Part shown: positions 1 to 6,800 of the stretch, in pieces
Layout: each line of letters opens with the position of its first letter
Position numbering within the stretch: the first letter of the stretch is position 1
DNA from: Moorella sp. UBA4076
Lineage (GTDB): Bacteria; Bacillota; DSM-521; Neomoorellales; Neomoorellaceae
Reading direction: 5' to 3'
DNA: 11,220 nt
Assembly (NCBI GenBank): GCA_002383405.1
Contig: DFYS01000033.1
Coordinates: forward strand, 8,544-19,763
Notes under the pieces: generated by a model
Told to the model about the DNA's origin: nothing
What the model saw: the letters and a program-made list of their open reading frames with translations, nothing else
Databases searched by the model: none
Program-made: the position numbers and the translations under genes

Positions 1-275
1 GTTGCCGGGCTGGCCTCAACATAAAGGTTCAAGCGGTCGGCTAGAATCTGGGCTTCCGTGGCCGTGGTGGGGCTTACCCCCTGCCAATCGGCAAAAATAA
101 AGTAGTATTCATCGACGGTACCGATATTGGCAACCTGCAGCTGGGGCGAGCCCACGGCCTGGCCCGGGACCAGGTTGGCCGGGGAAAAGAGGGCCGTCGT
201 CGGGCTGAGACTCAACGTTACGTCGGCAGTACCCGCCGTGTTACCGGAAAGAGTGGCACTGGCGGTGATGGGCAT
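1..275 (-). CDS. TasA/camelysin-like beta-rich protein, N-terminal part
   Basis: The reading frame starts at the ATG at 275-273 and runs off the left edge, giving 91 residues. The start is supported by AAAGGAG ending 9 nt upstream. The visible protein is rich in Thr, Ser, Ala, Val and Pro and looks all-beta. Residues about 19-55 read L-S-L-S-P-T-T-A-L-F, then N-L-V-P-G-Q, then V-A-N-I-G-T-V-D-E-Y-Y. This pattern (a hydrophobic strand, 'NL.PG', then 'N.GT') resembles the domain in TasA, camelysin and related surface or fibre proteins of Firmicutes. Those proteins normally carry a signal peptide, and none is visible here, so export is unproven. It lies 71 bp downstream of a GT2 glycosyltransferase and may belong to the same unit. 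That it is a gene is fairly sure; the family assignment is tentative, and it could also be a phage-like or other structural protein. Confidence 0.6.
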   Translation of the reverse strand, partial: MPITASATLSGNTAGTADVTLSLSPTTALFSPANLVPGQAVGSPQLQVANIGTVDEYYFIFADWQGVSPTTATEAQILADRLNLYVEASPA

Positions 276-346
276 ATAACATCACTCCTTTGTTTACCTG
301 GGATGGTATTATTTTATGCATGATGGCAAGTGATGGTAACCACTGC

Positions 347-1042
347 TCACCATTTTTCGAGCTGAATTTTTGCGGGGGGCCAGAGGATGCTCTCGTAGTG
401 TTCCCGGGTTTGGTACTTAAAGGTCGGATCCTGGCCGATGGCGCGCTCATATTTCCACTGGATTTCGGCCGGGTTGGCCCACCCCAGGTGTTTGATGCGC
501 AGGTCGCTCTCCAGATAGGGCAGGCGGCGGTAGGCCAGGGGCAGGCGGCCGCAATGAAAGGCCAGGTCTGGCCAGATCGCAGGCAGATGGGGTTGATATT
601 TGACCAGATAGATCGAGAAACCCCGCCGCCAGGGGTTCCACAGGCCGTCCACCCGGTAATACTCCTCGCCACCCCAGCAGTCAAACAGGCGGAAACCGAC
701 AGCGGGAAAGAGGTCCTGGCGCAAAAGATAAGGGAGTTCGCGCGCCGCCCGGTCTTCCAGCAACTCGTCGGCATCCAGGGCCAGGAGCCACTCCGGATTG
801 CTAGCGGCGGTATAATGCCAGAGCTCCCGGCGCAGCCGCGCTTCATCCGTCAGGAAAAGGGAGGTTTCCCGGTGGAAGAGTTTTACCGCTGGATAAGCCG
901 CACACAGCTCCGGGGTGGCGTCGGTGGAGGCATCGTCCAGAATGACGATTGCGTCAGTATAAGCGGACAAAGACTGCAGGCAGCGTTCTAAATAGCGATC
1001 GGCTTCGTTGCGGATGATCATTATGGCCGTAAGTTTAGGCAC
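347..1042 (-). CDS. Family 2 glycosyltransferase
   Basis: This 231-residue protein has the GT-A fold signature of family 2 glycosyltransferases, which move a sugar from a nucleotide-sugar donor to an acceptor. The N-terminus reads L-T-A-I-M-I-I-R-N-E-A-D, the usual first strand and 'NE' motif. An acidic pair D36-D37 follows in a DDASTD segment, and the metal-binding D-x-D is D90-A-D92-E in LALDADE. The C-terminal half has many Trp and Tyr residues, likely the acceptor side. No membrane segment is evident, so the enzyme is probably cytosolic. I chose the GTG at 1042-1040 because the family domain begins two residues later and AAGGAGG lies 12 nt upstream. An in-frame ATG at 1132 would add 30 residues encoded by a hairpin-rich stretch. 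The sugar and acceptor cannot be read from the sequence. The GT4 gene upstream suggests a shared glycan. Confidence 0.88.
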   Translation of the reverse strand: MPKLTAIMIIRNEADRYLERCLQSLSAYTDAIVILDDASTDATPELCAAYPAVKLFHRETSLFLTDEARLRRELWHYTAASNPEWLLALDADELLEDRAARELPYLLRQDLFPAVGFRLFDCWGGEEYYRVDGLWNPWRRGFSIYLVKYQPHLPAIWPDLAFHCGRLPLAYRRLPYLESDLRIKHLGWANPAEIQWKYERAIGQDPTFKYQTREHYESILWPPAKIQLEKW

Positions 1043-1076
1043 CGTGTTTGATAACCTCCTTGCTTTCAGCGCCGCA

Positions 1077-1115
1077 GCGCAGCCCTGCCCTCCAGGGCTG
1101 CGCGCTTCGCGAAGC
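1077..1115. repeat. Strong hairpin plus adjacent palindrome upstream of the GT2 gene
   Basis: An 11-bp perfect inverted repeat (GCGCAGCCCTG at 1077-1087, CAGGGCTGCGC at 1093-1103) has a 5-nt loop. It is followed at once by the 12-bp palindrome GCTTCGCGAAGC (1104-1115). On the minus strand both lie just upstream of the GT2 ribosome binding site. There is no T-run after the hairpin, so a rho-independent terminator is unlikely. It could be an extragenic palindromic repeat or a leader structure. Confidence 0.6.
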
Positions 1116-1245
1116 TGGCTGCCCGCCTCCATCCAGGTCGCCTTTCCTGCCGCCTGTCCCTGCCAGCCCGGCCAGCGGCTGCGTTTTCCTACTTCGTTGC
1201 TTCGCCCGGCCGCTCTGAGGGAGGGGGGTGTTTCCGGTTTTCCTA
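1116..1245. other. GC-rich spacer between the GT2 gene and the small ORF
   Basis: No convincing gene is seen here. The stretch has a further inverted pair, AGCGGC at 1174-1179 and GCCGCT at 1209-1214, and repeats CCCGGCC near both. With the neighbouring hairpin this makes a roughly 200-bp palindrome-rich spacer. No clear promoter or terminator was recognised. Confidence 0.4.
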
Positions 1246-1416
1246 TTAGTGCAGGCCGGTGATCACGCCATCAGCGCTGATATCAATGTTCCAGGCTGCC
1301 GGCCGTTTGGGTAAACCGGGCATGTAGGTAGACACGCGCATGCCGCCCCGGCGCCGCACCAGCAGGACGTCCATGCTGCCCCGGCGGTACCACGATAATA
1401 ACGTATCCCTATCCAA
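1246..1416 (-). CDS. Possible small protein directly after the GT4 stop codon
   Basis: This open frame begins with the TTG (1416-1414) immediately after the TAG of the GT4 gene (1419-1417) and stays in the same phase to a TAA at 1248-1246: 56 residues from TTG, or 42 from an ATG at 1374. About three quarters of its codons end in G or C, as in neighbouring real genes. The C-terminus (PAAWNIDISADGVITGLH) reads like folded protein. Against it: there is no good Shine-Dalgarno site before either start, and I recognise no family. It may be translated by coupling from the GT4 stop, be the remnant of a longer GT4 C-terminus cut by a TAG, or be non-coding. The encoded peptide is basic in the middle (LLVRRRGG) and has no membrane segment. 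Confidence 0.4.
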   Translation of the reverse strand: MDRDTLLSWYRRGSMDVLLVRRRGGMRVSTYMPGLPKRPAAWNIDISADGVITGLH

Positions 1417-2514
1417 CTACAGGGGATAGACCTTGCTGATAACCTGGCGCCAGCGGGCCTCCCAGAGTCGGCGGTCAAAGGCCCGGGCGCTGGCGGCGGC
1501 GTTCTTGCCCAGGCGGGCGCGCTCCTGCGGGTGCTCGATTAAAAAGCGCAGCGCCTGAGACAGGTATTCAGTAGTGGGGTGGATAAGCAGGCCGTTATAA
1601 TTATCGATAATAAGGTTGGTCAGGCCGCCGACATTGGTGGCGATAATGGCTTTACCCATAGCCATGGCCTCCAGGCAGGAGAAACTGGTGCCCTCAGAAA
1701 AGATTGTCGGGATGACGACAATGTCCGCCGCAGCATAAACATCGGGCATGGCTTCGAAATCGGGATGGCAGTAAAGGATGCGCTCGTTATGGGTTTCCCC
1801 CTGCCGCCAGGCGTGAAAGGCCTCCAGGTAGCGGGGGGTATTGGTGTCGATGGCGAACTGGAACTCCAGCTCAGGATAGGCAGCCAGTAATTCCGGGATG
1901 ACGGCCTGCAAAAGGGTAAAACCCCTCTCCAGTACCAGGCGCCGCGGGTACAGGACGCGGATACGCTGCCCCCGCTCTTTTTCACAGGGATAAAAACGTT
2001 CTCGGTCGACGAAGTTAGGGATCACCTGGACCTTGTGGTTGGCCAGGTTGGGGTAGATAGCCCGGGCGACATTGAGGAAATTGTAGTCGCAGGATACGAC
2101 CAGGCGGGCCTGAGTCAGGGCAGCAGCAACAAAGCTTTCATAGTAAGCCCTGGCCTGGGCGGGACTAAACCCGGGGTGTTCCCACCAGACGCCGTGGGAG
2201 ATGCAAATGGAACCAGGGCGGTAAGCGACCTGCTGCAGGATGGAGGAATATAAAACCCGTCCGGGCACGCTCTTTTCGATCCGTTCTATAGTCAGGTTTA
2301 AATGCTGGAGGTCGGCCTGGTAACCATATACCGGCCAGCCCCGGTGGGTGGTCTGGAAATCCCGGCGGGCGTTCTGGTGAAAGGATACTTCGTAGCCCAT
2401 AGCGGTCAGCAGTTCGGCCAGGGCACGAACATACCTCTCCAGACCGCCGATTACCGGTTTCCGGCCGTCCCAGTCCAACAGGTTGGGGACGAAAATTGCT
2501 AGCTCCCTGGCCAA
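1417..2514 (-). CDS. Family 4 glycosyltransferase (GT-B fold)
   Basis: This 365-residue, full-length retaining glycosyltransferase joins a sugar from a nucleotide-sugar donor to a glycan or protein acceptor. The N-terminal acceptor domain has the glycine loop PVIGGLERYVRALAELL (residues 20-36). The C-terminal donor domain has a YPRRLVLERG strand (189-198), a PDVYAAADIVVIPT segment (257-270), and the hallmark E-x7-E pair E274 and E282 within EGTSFSCLEAMAMGKAI. No signal peptide or membrane helix is seen, so it should act in the cytosol or on the inner membrane face. The start is the TTG at 2514: no ATG or GTG lies in frame before an upstream TAA, and the N-terminal strand LAIFVPNLL needs this start. 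GAGGGG lies about 11 nt upstream. The sugar specificity is unknown. Its position before the GT2 gene suggests they build the same glycan. Confidence 0.9.
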   Translation of the reverse strand: MARELAIFVPNLLDWDGRKPVIGGLERYVRALAELLTAMGYEVSFHQNARRDFQTTHRGWPVYGYQADLQHLNLTIERIEKSVPGRVLYSSILQQVAYRPGSICISHGVWWEHPGFSPAQARAYYESFVAAALTQARLVVSCDYNFLNVARAIYPNLANHKVQVIPNFVDRERFYPCEKERGQRIRVLYPRRLVLERGFTLLQAVIPELLAAYPELEFQFAIDTNTPRYLEAFHAWRQGETHNERILYCHPDFEAMPDVYAAADIVVIPTIFSEGTSFSCLEAMAMGKAIIATNVGGLTNLIIDNYNGLLIHPTTEYLSQALRFLIEHPQERARLGKNAAASARAFDRRLWEARWRQVISKVYPL

Positions 2515-2572
2515 AAGCCACCAGCCCCTCTGGTTTTATTTAGTAGCTTTACTACTTTATGCTTCTCCGCCT

Positions 2573-2607
2573 GGATAGGTGAGCGAACAAGCGGGATACC
2601 CCTATCC
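2573..2607. repeat. Inverted repeat in the leader of the GT4 gene
   Basis: GGATAGG (2573-2579) and CCTATCC (2601-2607) form a 7-bp stem. Inside it, on the minus strand, GGG-TAT-CCC can form a smaller hairpin. It lies between the upstream terminator and the GT4 start, so it would be in the 5' leader of the GT4 transcript. There is no T-run. A regulatory role is possible but unproven, and no clear promoter was recognised next to it. Confidence 0.3.
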
Positions 2608-2645
2608 ACATTTTACCTGCAGCCAGCGCTCCTTTTTTTGAGCAG

Positions 2646-2682
2646 CAAATAAAAAGCCCTGGCTTTATTGTATTTGCCAGGG
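2646..2682 (-). terminator. Rho-independent terminator after the hicAB-orf unit
   Basis: Read on the minus strand, CCCTGGC (2682-2676), a 12-nt AT-rich loop and GCCAGGG (2663-2657) form a 7-bp stem, followed by CTTTTTATTTG. It starts about 40 nt after the stop codon of the small gene at 2724-2990. This fits the end of a hicA-hicB-orf transcript and separates it from the GT4 gene. Confidence 0.7.
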
Positions 2683-2723
2683 TTGGATATTTTTTCAGCC
2701 GCTTCCATAGCCGGCACCAGTGT

Positions 2724-2990
2724 TCAGCCGGCATAGGCCAGCATCTCCTCCAGCTCCGGATTGGGGTAGACCGGCCTGATATAGGAGCGATAATATTGTT
2801 GCAAGGTTTGATCCGCGATGCCATACCCGGCCGCAAACCGGCCGCTATCCGCCAGCGGCACATCAGCAAAGAGGTTATAGATCCGGGCCGCATACGCCGC
2901 CGGGAACTCCATTTGCTTAATAATCCCGGCAAGGCTTGCTTCCGGCAGCCACTCCCGCGTCTGGGCGTTAATGGTAGTTTCCAGAGTCAT
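2724..2990 (-). CDS. Small protein of unknown function, third gene of the hicAB unit
   Basis: This is an 88-residue, mostly helical, soluble-looking protein. I do not recognise a family. The start is well supported: AAAGGAGG lies 7 nt before the ATG at 2990. It begins 35 bp after the hicB stop on the same strand, and a terminator follows about 40 nt after its TGA, so it is probably co-transcribed with hicA and hicB. It has no Cys residues, no signal peptide and no membrane segment. The C-terminal half is rich in Tyr (QQYYRSYIRPVYPNPELEEM). The frame stays open for 36 more codons past the TGA, but that extension runs through the terminator stem, so TGA is taken as the true end. It could be an accessory factor of the toxin-antitoxin pair, a passenger gene, or the front part of a shortened longer gene. 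Confidence 0.65.
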   Translation of the reverse strand: MTLETTINAQTREWLPEASLAGIIKQMEFPAAYAARIYNLFADVPLADSGRFAAGYGIADQTLQQYYRSYIRPVYPNPELEEMLAYAG

Positions 2991-3025
2991 CGACGCGCCT
3001 CCTTTGACTATTGCCGTTACCGGTC

Positions 3026-3442
3026 TTATTTATACCCCACCTTCAAACCAAGGTATTCCTTTAAAGCCGCTTGAAGCACCTGTGAATAATTAACCTTTCT
3101 ATCTTCTGCTGCTTCTTTAAGCCATCGCGGGATGGTGACAGTAAGCTTGATCGCTTTATTGCCGATACGTTCCCTTATAAAAGGCATCCAGACATCCAAA
3201 ACCTCCACCAAACCGCCATCAGGTATACTAATTTTATCTGCTGGTGAAGGTTCCGGAATTTCGTAGCCCTCCTTTTCCATACCGTAAAGATGGAGTTCCA
3301 GCGCTTCTCGGGCCGAACGCAGGGCCTCTTCCCTGCTATCTCCCTGGGTATAACATCCCGGCAGGTCCGGGAAAGATACTACATAAGGTACGTCTTCACC
3401 TGGCTCTATTACAGCAACGAAAGAATATTGATTCTGCCCCAT
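3026..3442 (-). CDS. hicB: HicB-type antitoxin
   Basis: This 138-residue protein has the two-part layout of HicB antitoxins. The N-terminal RNase-H-like domain carries the family pattern YVVSFPDLPGCYTQGDSREE (residues 20-39), followed by a helix (EALRSAREALELHLYGMEKEG) and an IPEPS segment. The C-terminal part (about residues 96-132) contains KLTVTIPRWLKEAAE and then VNYSQVLQAALKEYL, a ribbon-helix-helix DNA-binding domain. In known systems HicB binds and blocks HicA and represses its own operon through the DNA-binding part. The start is supported by AGGAG 7 nt before the ATG at 3442. It lies 30 bp after hicA on the same strand. Codons are less GC-rich than in the large genes to the right, consistent with transfer as a module. 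Confidence 0.92.
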   Translation of the reverse strand: MGQNQYSFVAVIEPGEDVPYVVSFPDLPGCYTQGDSREEALRSAREALELHLYGMEKEGYEIPEPSPADKISIPDGGLVEVLDVWMPFIRERIGNKAIKLTVTIPRWLKEAAEDRKVNYSQVLQAALKEYLGLKVGYK

Positions 3443-3472
3443 GTTAGAACTCCTTTCAGCAGTAATAACAGA

Positions 3473-3673
3473 CTAATTGTGTAATCCTGCCTGTTGATAG
3501 ATCCAGTGGATAAGTTTTTTATCGAGTGTCTTCGTTGGATGTTTAACTGTAACTAATCCTTTTTTTACCGGGTGTTTTAGCTGATAATGGTCCCCTTCGA
3601 TACGCACTATATACCATCCATCTTCAGAGAGTATTTGCAGTATCTCCCGGGATGATATATTCTTCTTAGGCAA
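3473..3673 (-). CDS. hicA: HicA-type mRNA interferase toxin
   Basis: HicA is a small double-stranded-RNA-binding-fold ribonuclease that cleaves mRNA and stops growth until neutralised by HicB. The family pattern is clear: SSREILQILSEDGWYIVRIE, then GDHYQLKHP with the catalytic His (H29 counted from the chosen start), then the KKGLVTVKHP strand and a C-terminal helix ending in QQAGLHN. I chose the TTG at 3673, giving 66 residues, close to the usual family length, with a purine-rich AAGAAGGAAGGA before it. An ATG at 3733 in the same frame is unlikely because it lies upstream of the expected transcription start. A CTG (3688) after AAAGGAG is another option, so the exact start is uncertain. The gene is clearly AT-richer than its flanks. 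Confidence 0.88.
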   Translation of the reverse strand: MPKKNISSREILQILSEDGWYIVRIEGDHYQLKHPVKKGLVTVKHPTKTLDKKLIHWIYQQAGLHN

Positions 3674-3710
3674 TCCTTCCTTCTTCAGATTTACCAGCAC
3701 TCCTTTATAT

Positions 3711-3740
3711 ATTATAGTATGTACAATTAGCACGTGTCAA
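3711..3740 (-). promoter_or_regulatory. Consensus sigma-A promoter of hicAB
   Basis: On the minus strand, TTGACA (3740-3735) and TATAAT (3716-3711) both match the consensus exactly, with an 18-bp spacer. Transcription should begin near 3704, which puts AAAGGAG at the very 5' end of the message. The spacer contains the palindromes CACGTG (3731-3736) and TGTACA (3720-3725), possible parts of an operator for the HicB DNA-binding domain, which is inference only. Confidence 0.85.
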
Positions 3741-3812
3741 TCACCCGTATAAGTCCAATAAGCCCACGAAACACAAGGTTACAGCGCACACCAGCCAGGC
3801 CAGGAAGGCAAT

Positions 3813-6800
3813 TTAGCTAGAACGTAACAGTTTCTCGCGAGATTTAATTTCACCTTTCAGACGCGTCAGCACGGTAGCCACGCGCAGGTCGCCCCGGCGC
3901 ACCTTCATGCCGTCAACCAGCCGGTTGACGGCGTCAATGGCCGTCCGCGCCAGGGGACGCGGGATGCTAAGGGTAAATTTATCTCCTATAGTGGGGATTT
4001 GACAAGCAAAAAGGAGCTCCCCGGCAAACGGCCGTAAAATGGCGGCCGGCACGTCGGCTACGTTAATTCTTTCCCGGTCTGTAAAGAGGGACTCCACCTC
4101 GCGTAAAGCAGTCCCGAAGAGCATCCCCTCTTTGGCCCTGGCCTCCAGCAGGCTGTAGATGGCCAGGAAGTTGAGGACCTCCTGGGCCCGGGCGGCACGG
4201 ATATTAGCTTGCTCAATAATAGCAGCGGTGCGATAAGGCTGAAACTCCGCCGCTGCCAGGCGGGCGAGTTCCTCCTGCAGGAGAGCGACCTCTTCAGGAG
4301 CCAGAGATTTCTCTTCAGCCAGTTCCAGGCCCGTCAGGTCCTGCCAGCTGCGGACCAGCCGGACTTCACGCCCGCCGCCAGGCTCATGGCAGGCCACCGC
4401 ATAGCCCACTATCTCCGCCCCCTCTATGTCCGGCAGCGGAACGGCCAGGCGCTGCACACAGGCAGGCAAGGCAAACGCGCCCAGGTGCGCCAGCAAGGCG
4501 TCAAAAACCGGGTCGCCATAGGAGGCAAAATGGACGCGGCTGCCCGCATCCGCCAGACCCTCTTCGTAAAGCTCCCGCGATACCGTCAAGATGGCCCCCG
4601 CCGGTATTCCCGCCAGGCCGGGCAGGGTAACGACCGGCCGCCCGGCGACTGTTGCCGCCGTACAACCCAGGTCCTGCAGGTAACGCGAGCCCTGCAGGGC
4701 TTCCCAGATCGCCGCCAGGTTTACCGGCGCCGGCTGGTAGGTGCCGGACTGTTCCCAGCGTTGATAGATCTCGTAGAGTTCTTCGGGTTTAATCTCCATG
4801 CTCTCCGTTTGCCGGCGCTGCCTTTCCAGGCGTTCCCGCAGGCGCGCCTCCAGCTCATCCGGGGTCAGGGTCCCCGCAGCTAACTGCTGGAATTCCTCCG
4901 GCTCCACCGGCAGCAGCGATACCTGCTGGGGCCCGACGACCAGGTTGGCCTTGGCCAGACGGTCCAGGAGGCGGTTATATACAACCTCTTCGGCACTGCC
5001 GGCATAACAGAGGTTCAGCACATAGATATCCTCATGTTGCTGCCCGATGCGGTCGATACGGCCGATACGCTGTTCGATTTTCATGGGGTTCCAGCCCAGA
5101 TCGAAGTTCACCAGTAAGTCGGCCGTCTGCAGATTCAGGCCCTCCGCTGCGGCGTCCGTACAGATAAGGACATCAATCTCCCCCCGCAAAAACCTTTCTT
5201 TGACCTCTTCCCGATCAACGGTCAGCAGTTTCCCCTGTAAGGGATTAAAATACACTGCCCCCTGGCCCGAATAGGTACCCAGGCGCATCGCGGGATCCTT
5301 CTGGCGCAGGCGGTCTAATATATCCGTGAGGGTATCATAGAAACGGGTAAAAATAACCGTCTGCCGCAGGCGACCGCTCTGGCGCTCTCGGCGCTGGTTC
5401 AGGCACTGCAACAGGACCTGCATTTTCGAAGATGGCCCGCTGAGATCCACCATAGCGGCGAGCAACGCCTGCAGTTGCAACCGCTCCCACTCCAGGTCGG
5501 CTTTTTTGCGTTTCTTTAGGAGCGTTGTCGTGGCCACCTCATCGTCTTCATCTTCTTCCAGGAAGAGTATATCCACCGCAGGGGTCTCCTCCCCGGCCGC
5601 AATTTCCGGTAGCTGCTGGTTCCGCAGCGTAGCTTCCACCCGCGCCAGACGCCGGCGCAAGGTCTCCCGCAGGGCGTAGGTGCTGGAAGCGAAGCGCAGG
5701 CGCAGAAAGCTCAACAGGAAGCTCATCATCTGCCCGGTCTGGTGGTCGCCTTGACCTTGAATCTGCTTGTTTAATCCATTGCAATACCGCTCCAGCTGCT
5801 CATAGACAAGCTGCTCCAGGGGGGTAAATTTGATGGTCGGCATGGGCAGGATATGGCGCCGGGCCAGATTCTGCTGCAGCTGCCCTCTGGTGCGATAAAC
5901 CTCCAGCAAGCGCCGTGTGTGGCGCAGCATCACCCGCGACAGGGGTGCGGCACTGAAGAAGAGGCGGCCCATCAATTCGCGGTCGCGGCCGTGGGGTACC
6001 CGGTCGTACTCCAGCCACTGGCGCACCGCCACGCGGATGCGACCGTCGATAACGCAGGATGCTATATACTGCCAGAGCAGGGGGTCCTGCCCGCGCAGGG
6101 TTAGAATGGCGCGCCGGAGGATAGCCCACTCCTGCGTTTCCGGTTCCTCGCCCCGCACGAGCTTGCCCAGGATTTCATAATACTGCCATATCAGGCTGGG
6201 GTCGAACTGGAAAGCGCCAGTGCGATTGGTCAGGGCCAGCAGATCGCAGGCCTCGACCGGGTCAATCTGCATGGGCGTGGCTGTAGCCAGCCACAGGCTG
6301 CGCGCCTGCGGCCTCAGGTAATCGCGGATGGTGGTGTAGAGGTGGCCATAGTCCGGGTGGGCGGCGAAGCTGGCGGCAGGGTTACGCCGCCGGGCGGCGT
6401 GAGCCTCATCCACCAGGGCGATGGCCAGGGGCGCCGCCTGTTTCAAGCCCTCCGCCCGCTCACGGCGAGCCAGCAGGCCGGTAGAGATGATGACCAGACC
6501 CGGATCGTAGATGGAGGCCGCAGCGCGGACTTCTTCCCGCGGGAAGATATATTCGTGGGCTATTTCCGGGGTGGTCCGGACCAGGCCGAAGGAGAGCAAT
6601 AATTTCGACGCCATCTGCCGCTGCCACTGGCGAGTGAGACTGGCCGGGGCGGCAATAAGGATGCGTGATGCCAGGCCGGCCAGGTACAGGGAACGAAAGG
6701 CCAGCCCGGCTTCAATGGTCTTGCCCAGGCCTACTTCGTCACACAAAAGGTAGGAATAGGGCCAGGTCGCCACCAAACGGCGGACAACCATAGCCTGGTG

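Noticed and set aside
290..991. Long plus-strand open frame opposite the GT2 gene
   Set aside because: It is an antisense shadow of the GT2 frame; the GT2 frame carries the family motifs and this one resembles nothing.
1043..1132. ATG at 1132 as the start of the GT2 gene
   Set aside because: The extra 30 residues are encoded by the hairpin region and precede the usual first strand of the family; the GTG at 1042 has a strong ribosome binding site.
1263..1478. Minus-strand 71-codon frame overlapping the GT4 end
   Set aside because: It is rich in Cys, Trp, Ala and Gly as out-of-frame translations are, and it overlaps the GT4 gene. The other frame (1246-1416) looks more protein-like.
2724..2726. 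TGA as a selenocysteine codon
   Set aside because: A terminator hairpin lies in the would-be extension, I see no convincing insertion element just after the TGA, and the neighbouring residues match no selenoprotein I know.
2552..2932. Minus-strand 126-codon frame
   Set aside because: It overlaps the better-started 88-codon gene, runs through the terminator, and has a shadow-like Arg/Cys/Trp composition.
4209..4883. Plus-strand open frame of 224 codons
   Set aside because: It lies opposite the SNF2 gene. GC-rich codons on one strand produce long antisense frames, and the predicted protein is Arg/Gln-rich with no known motif.
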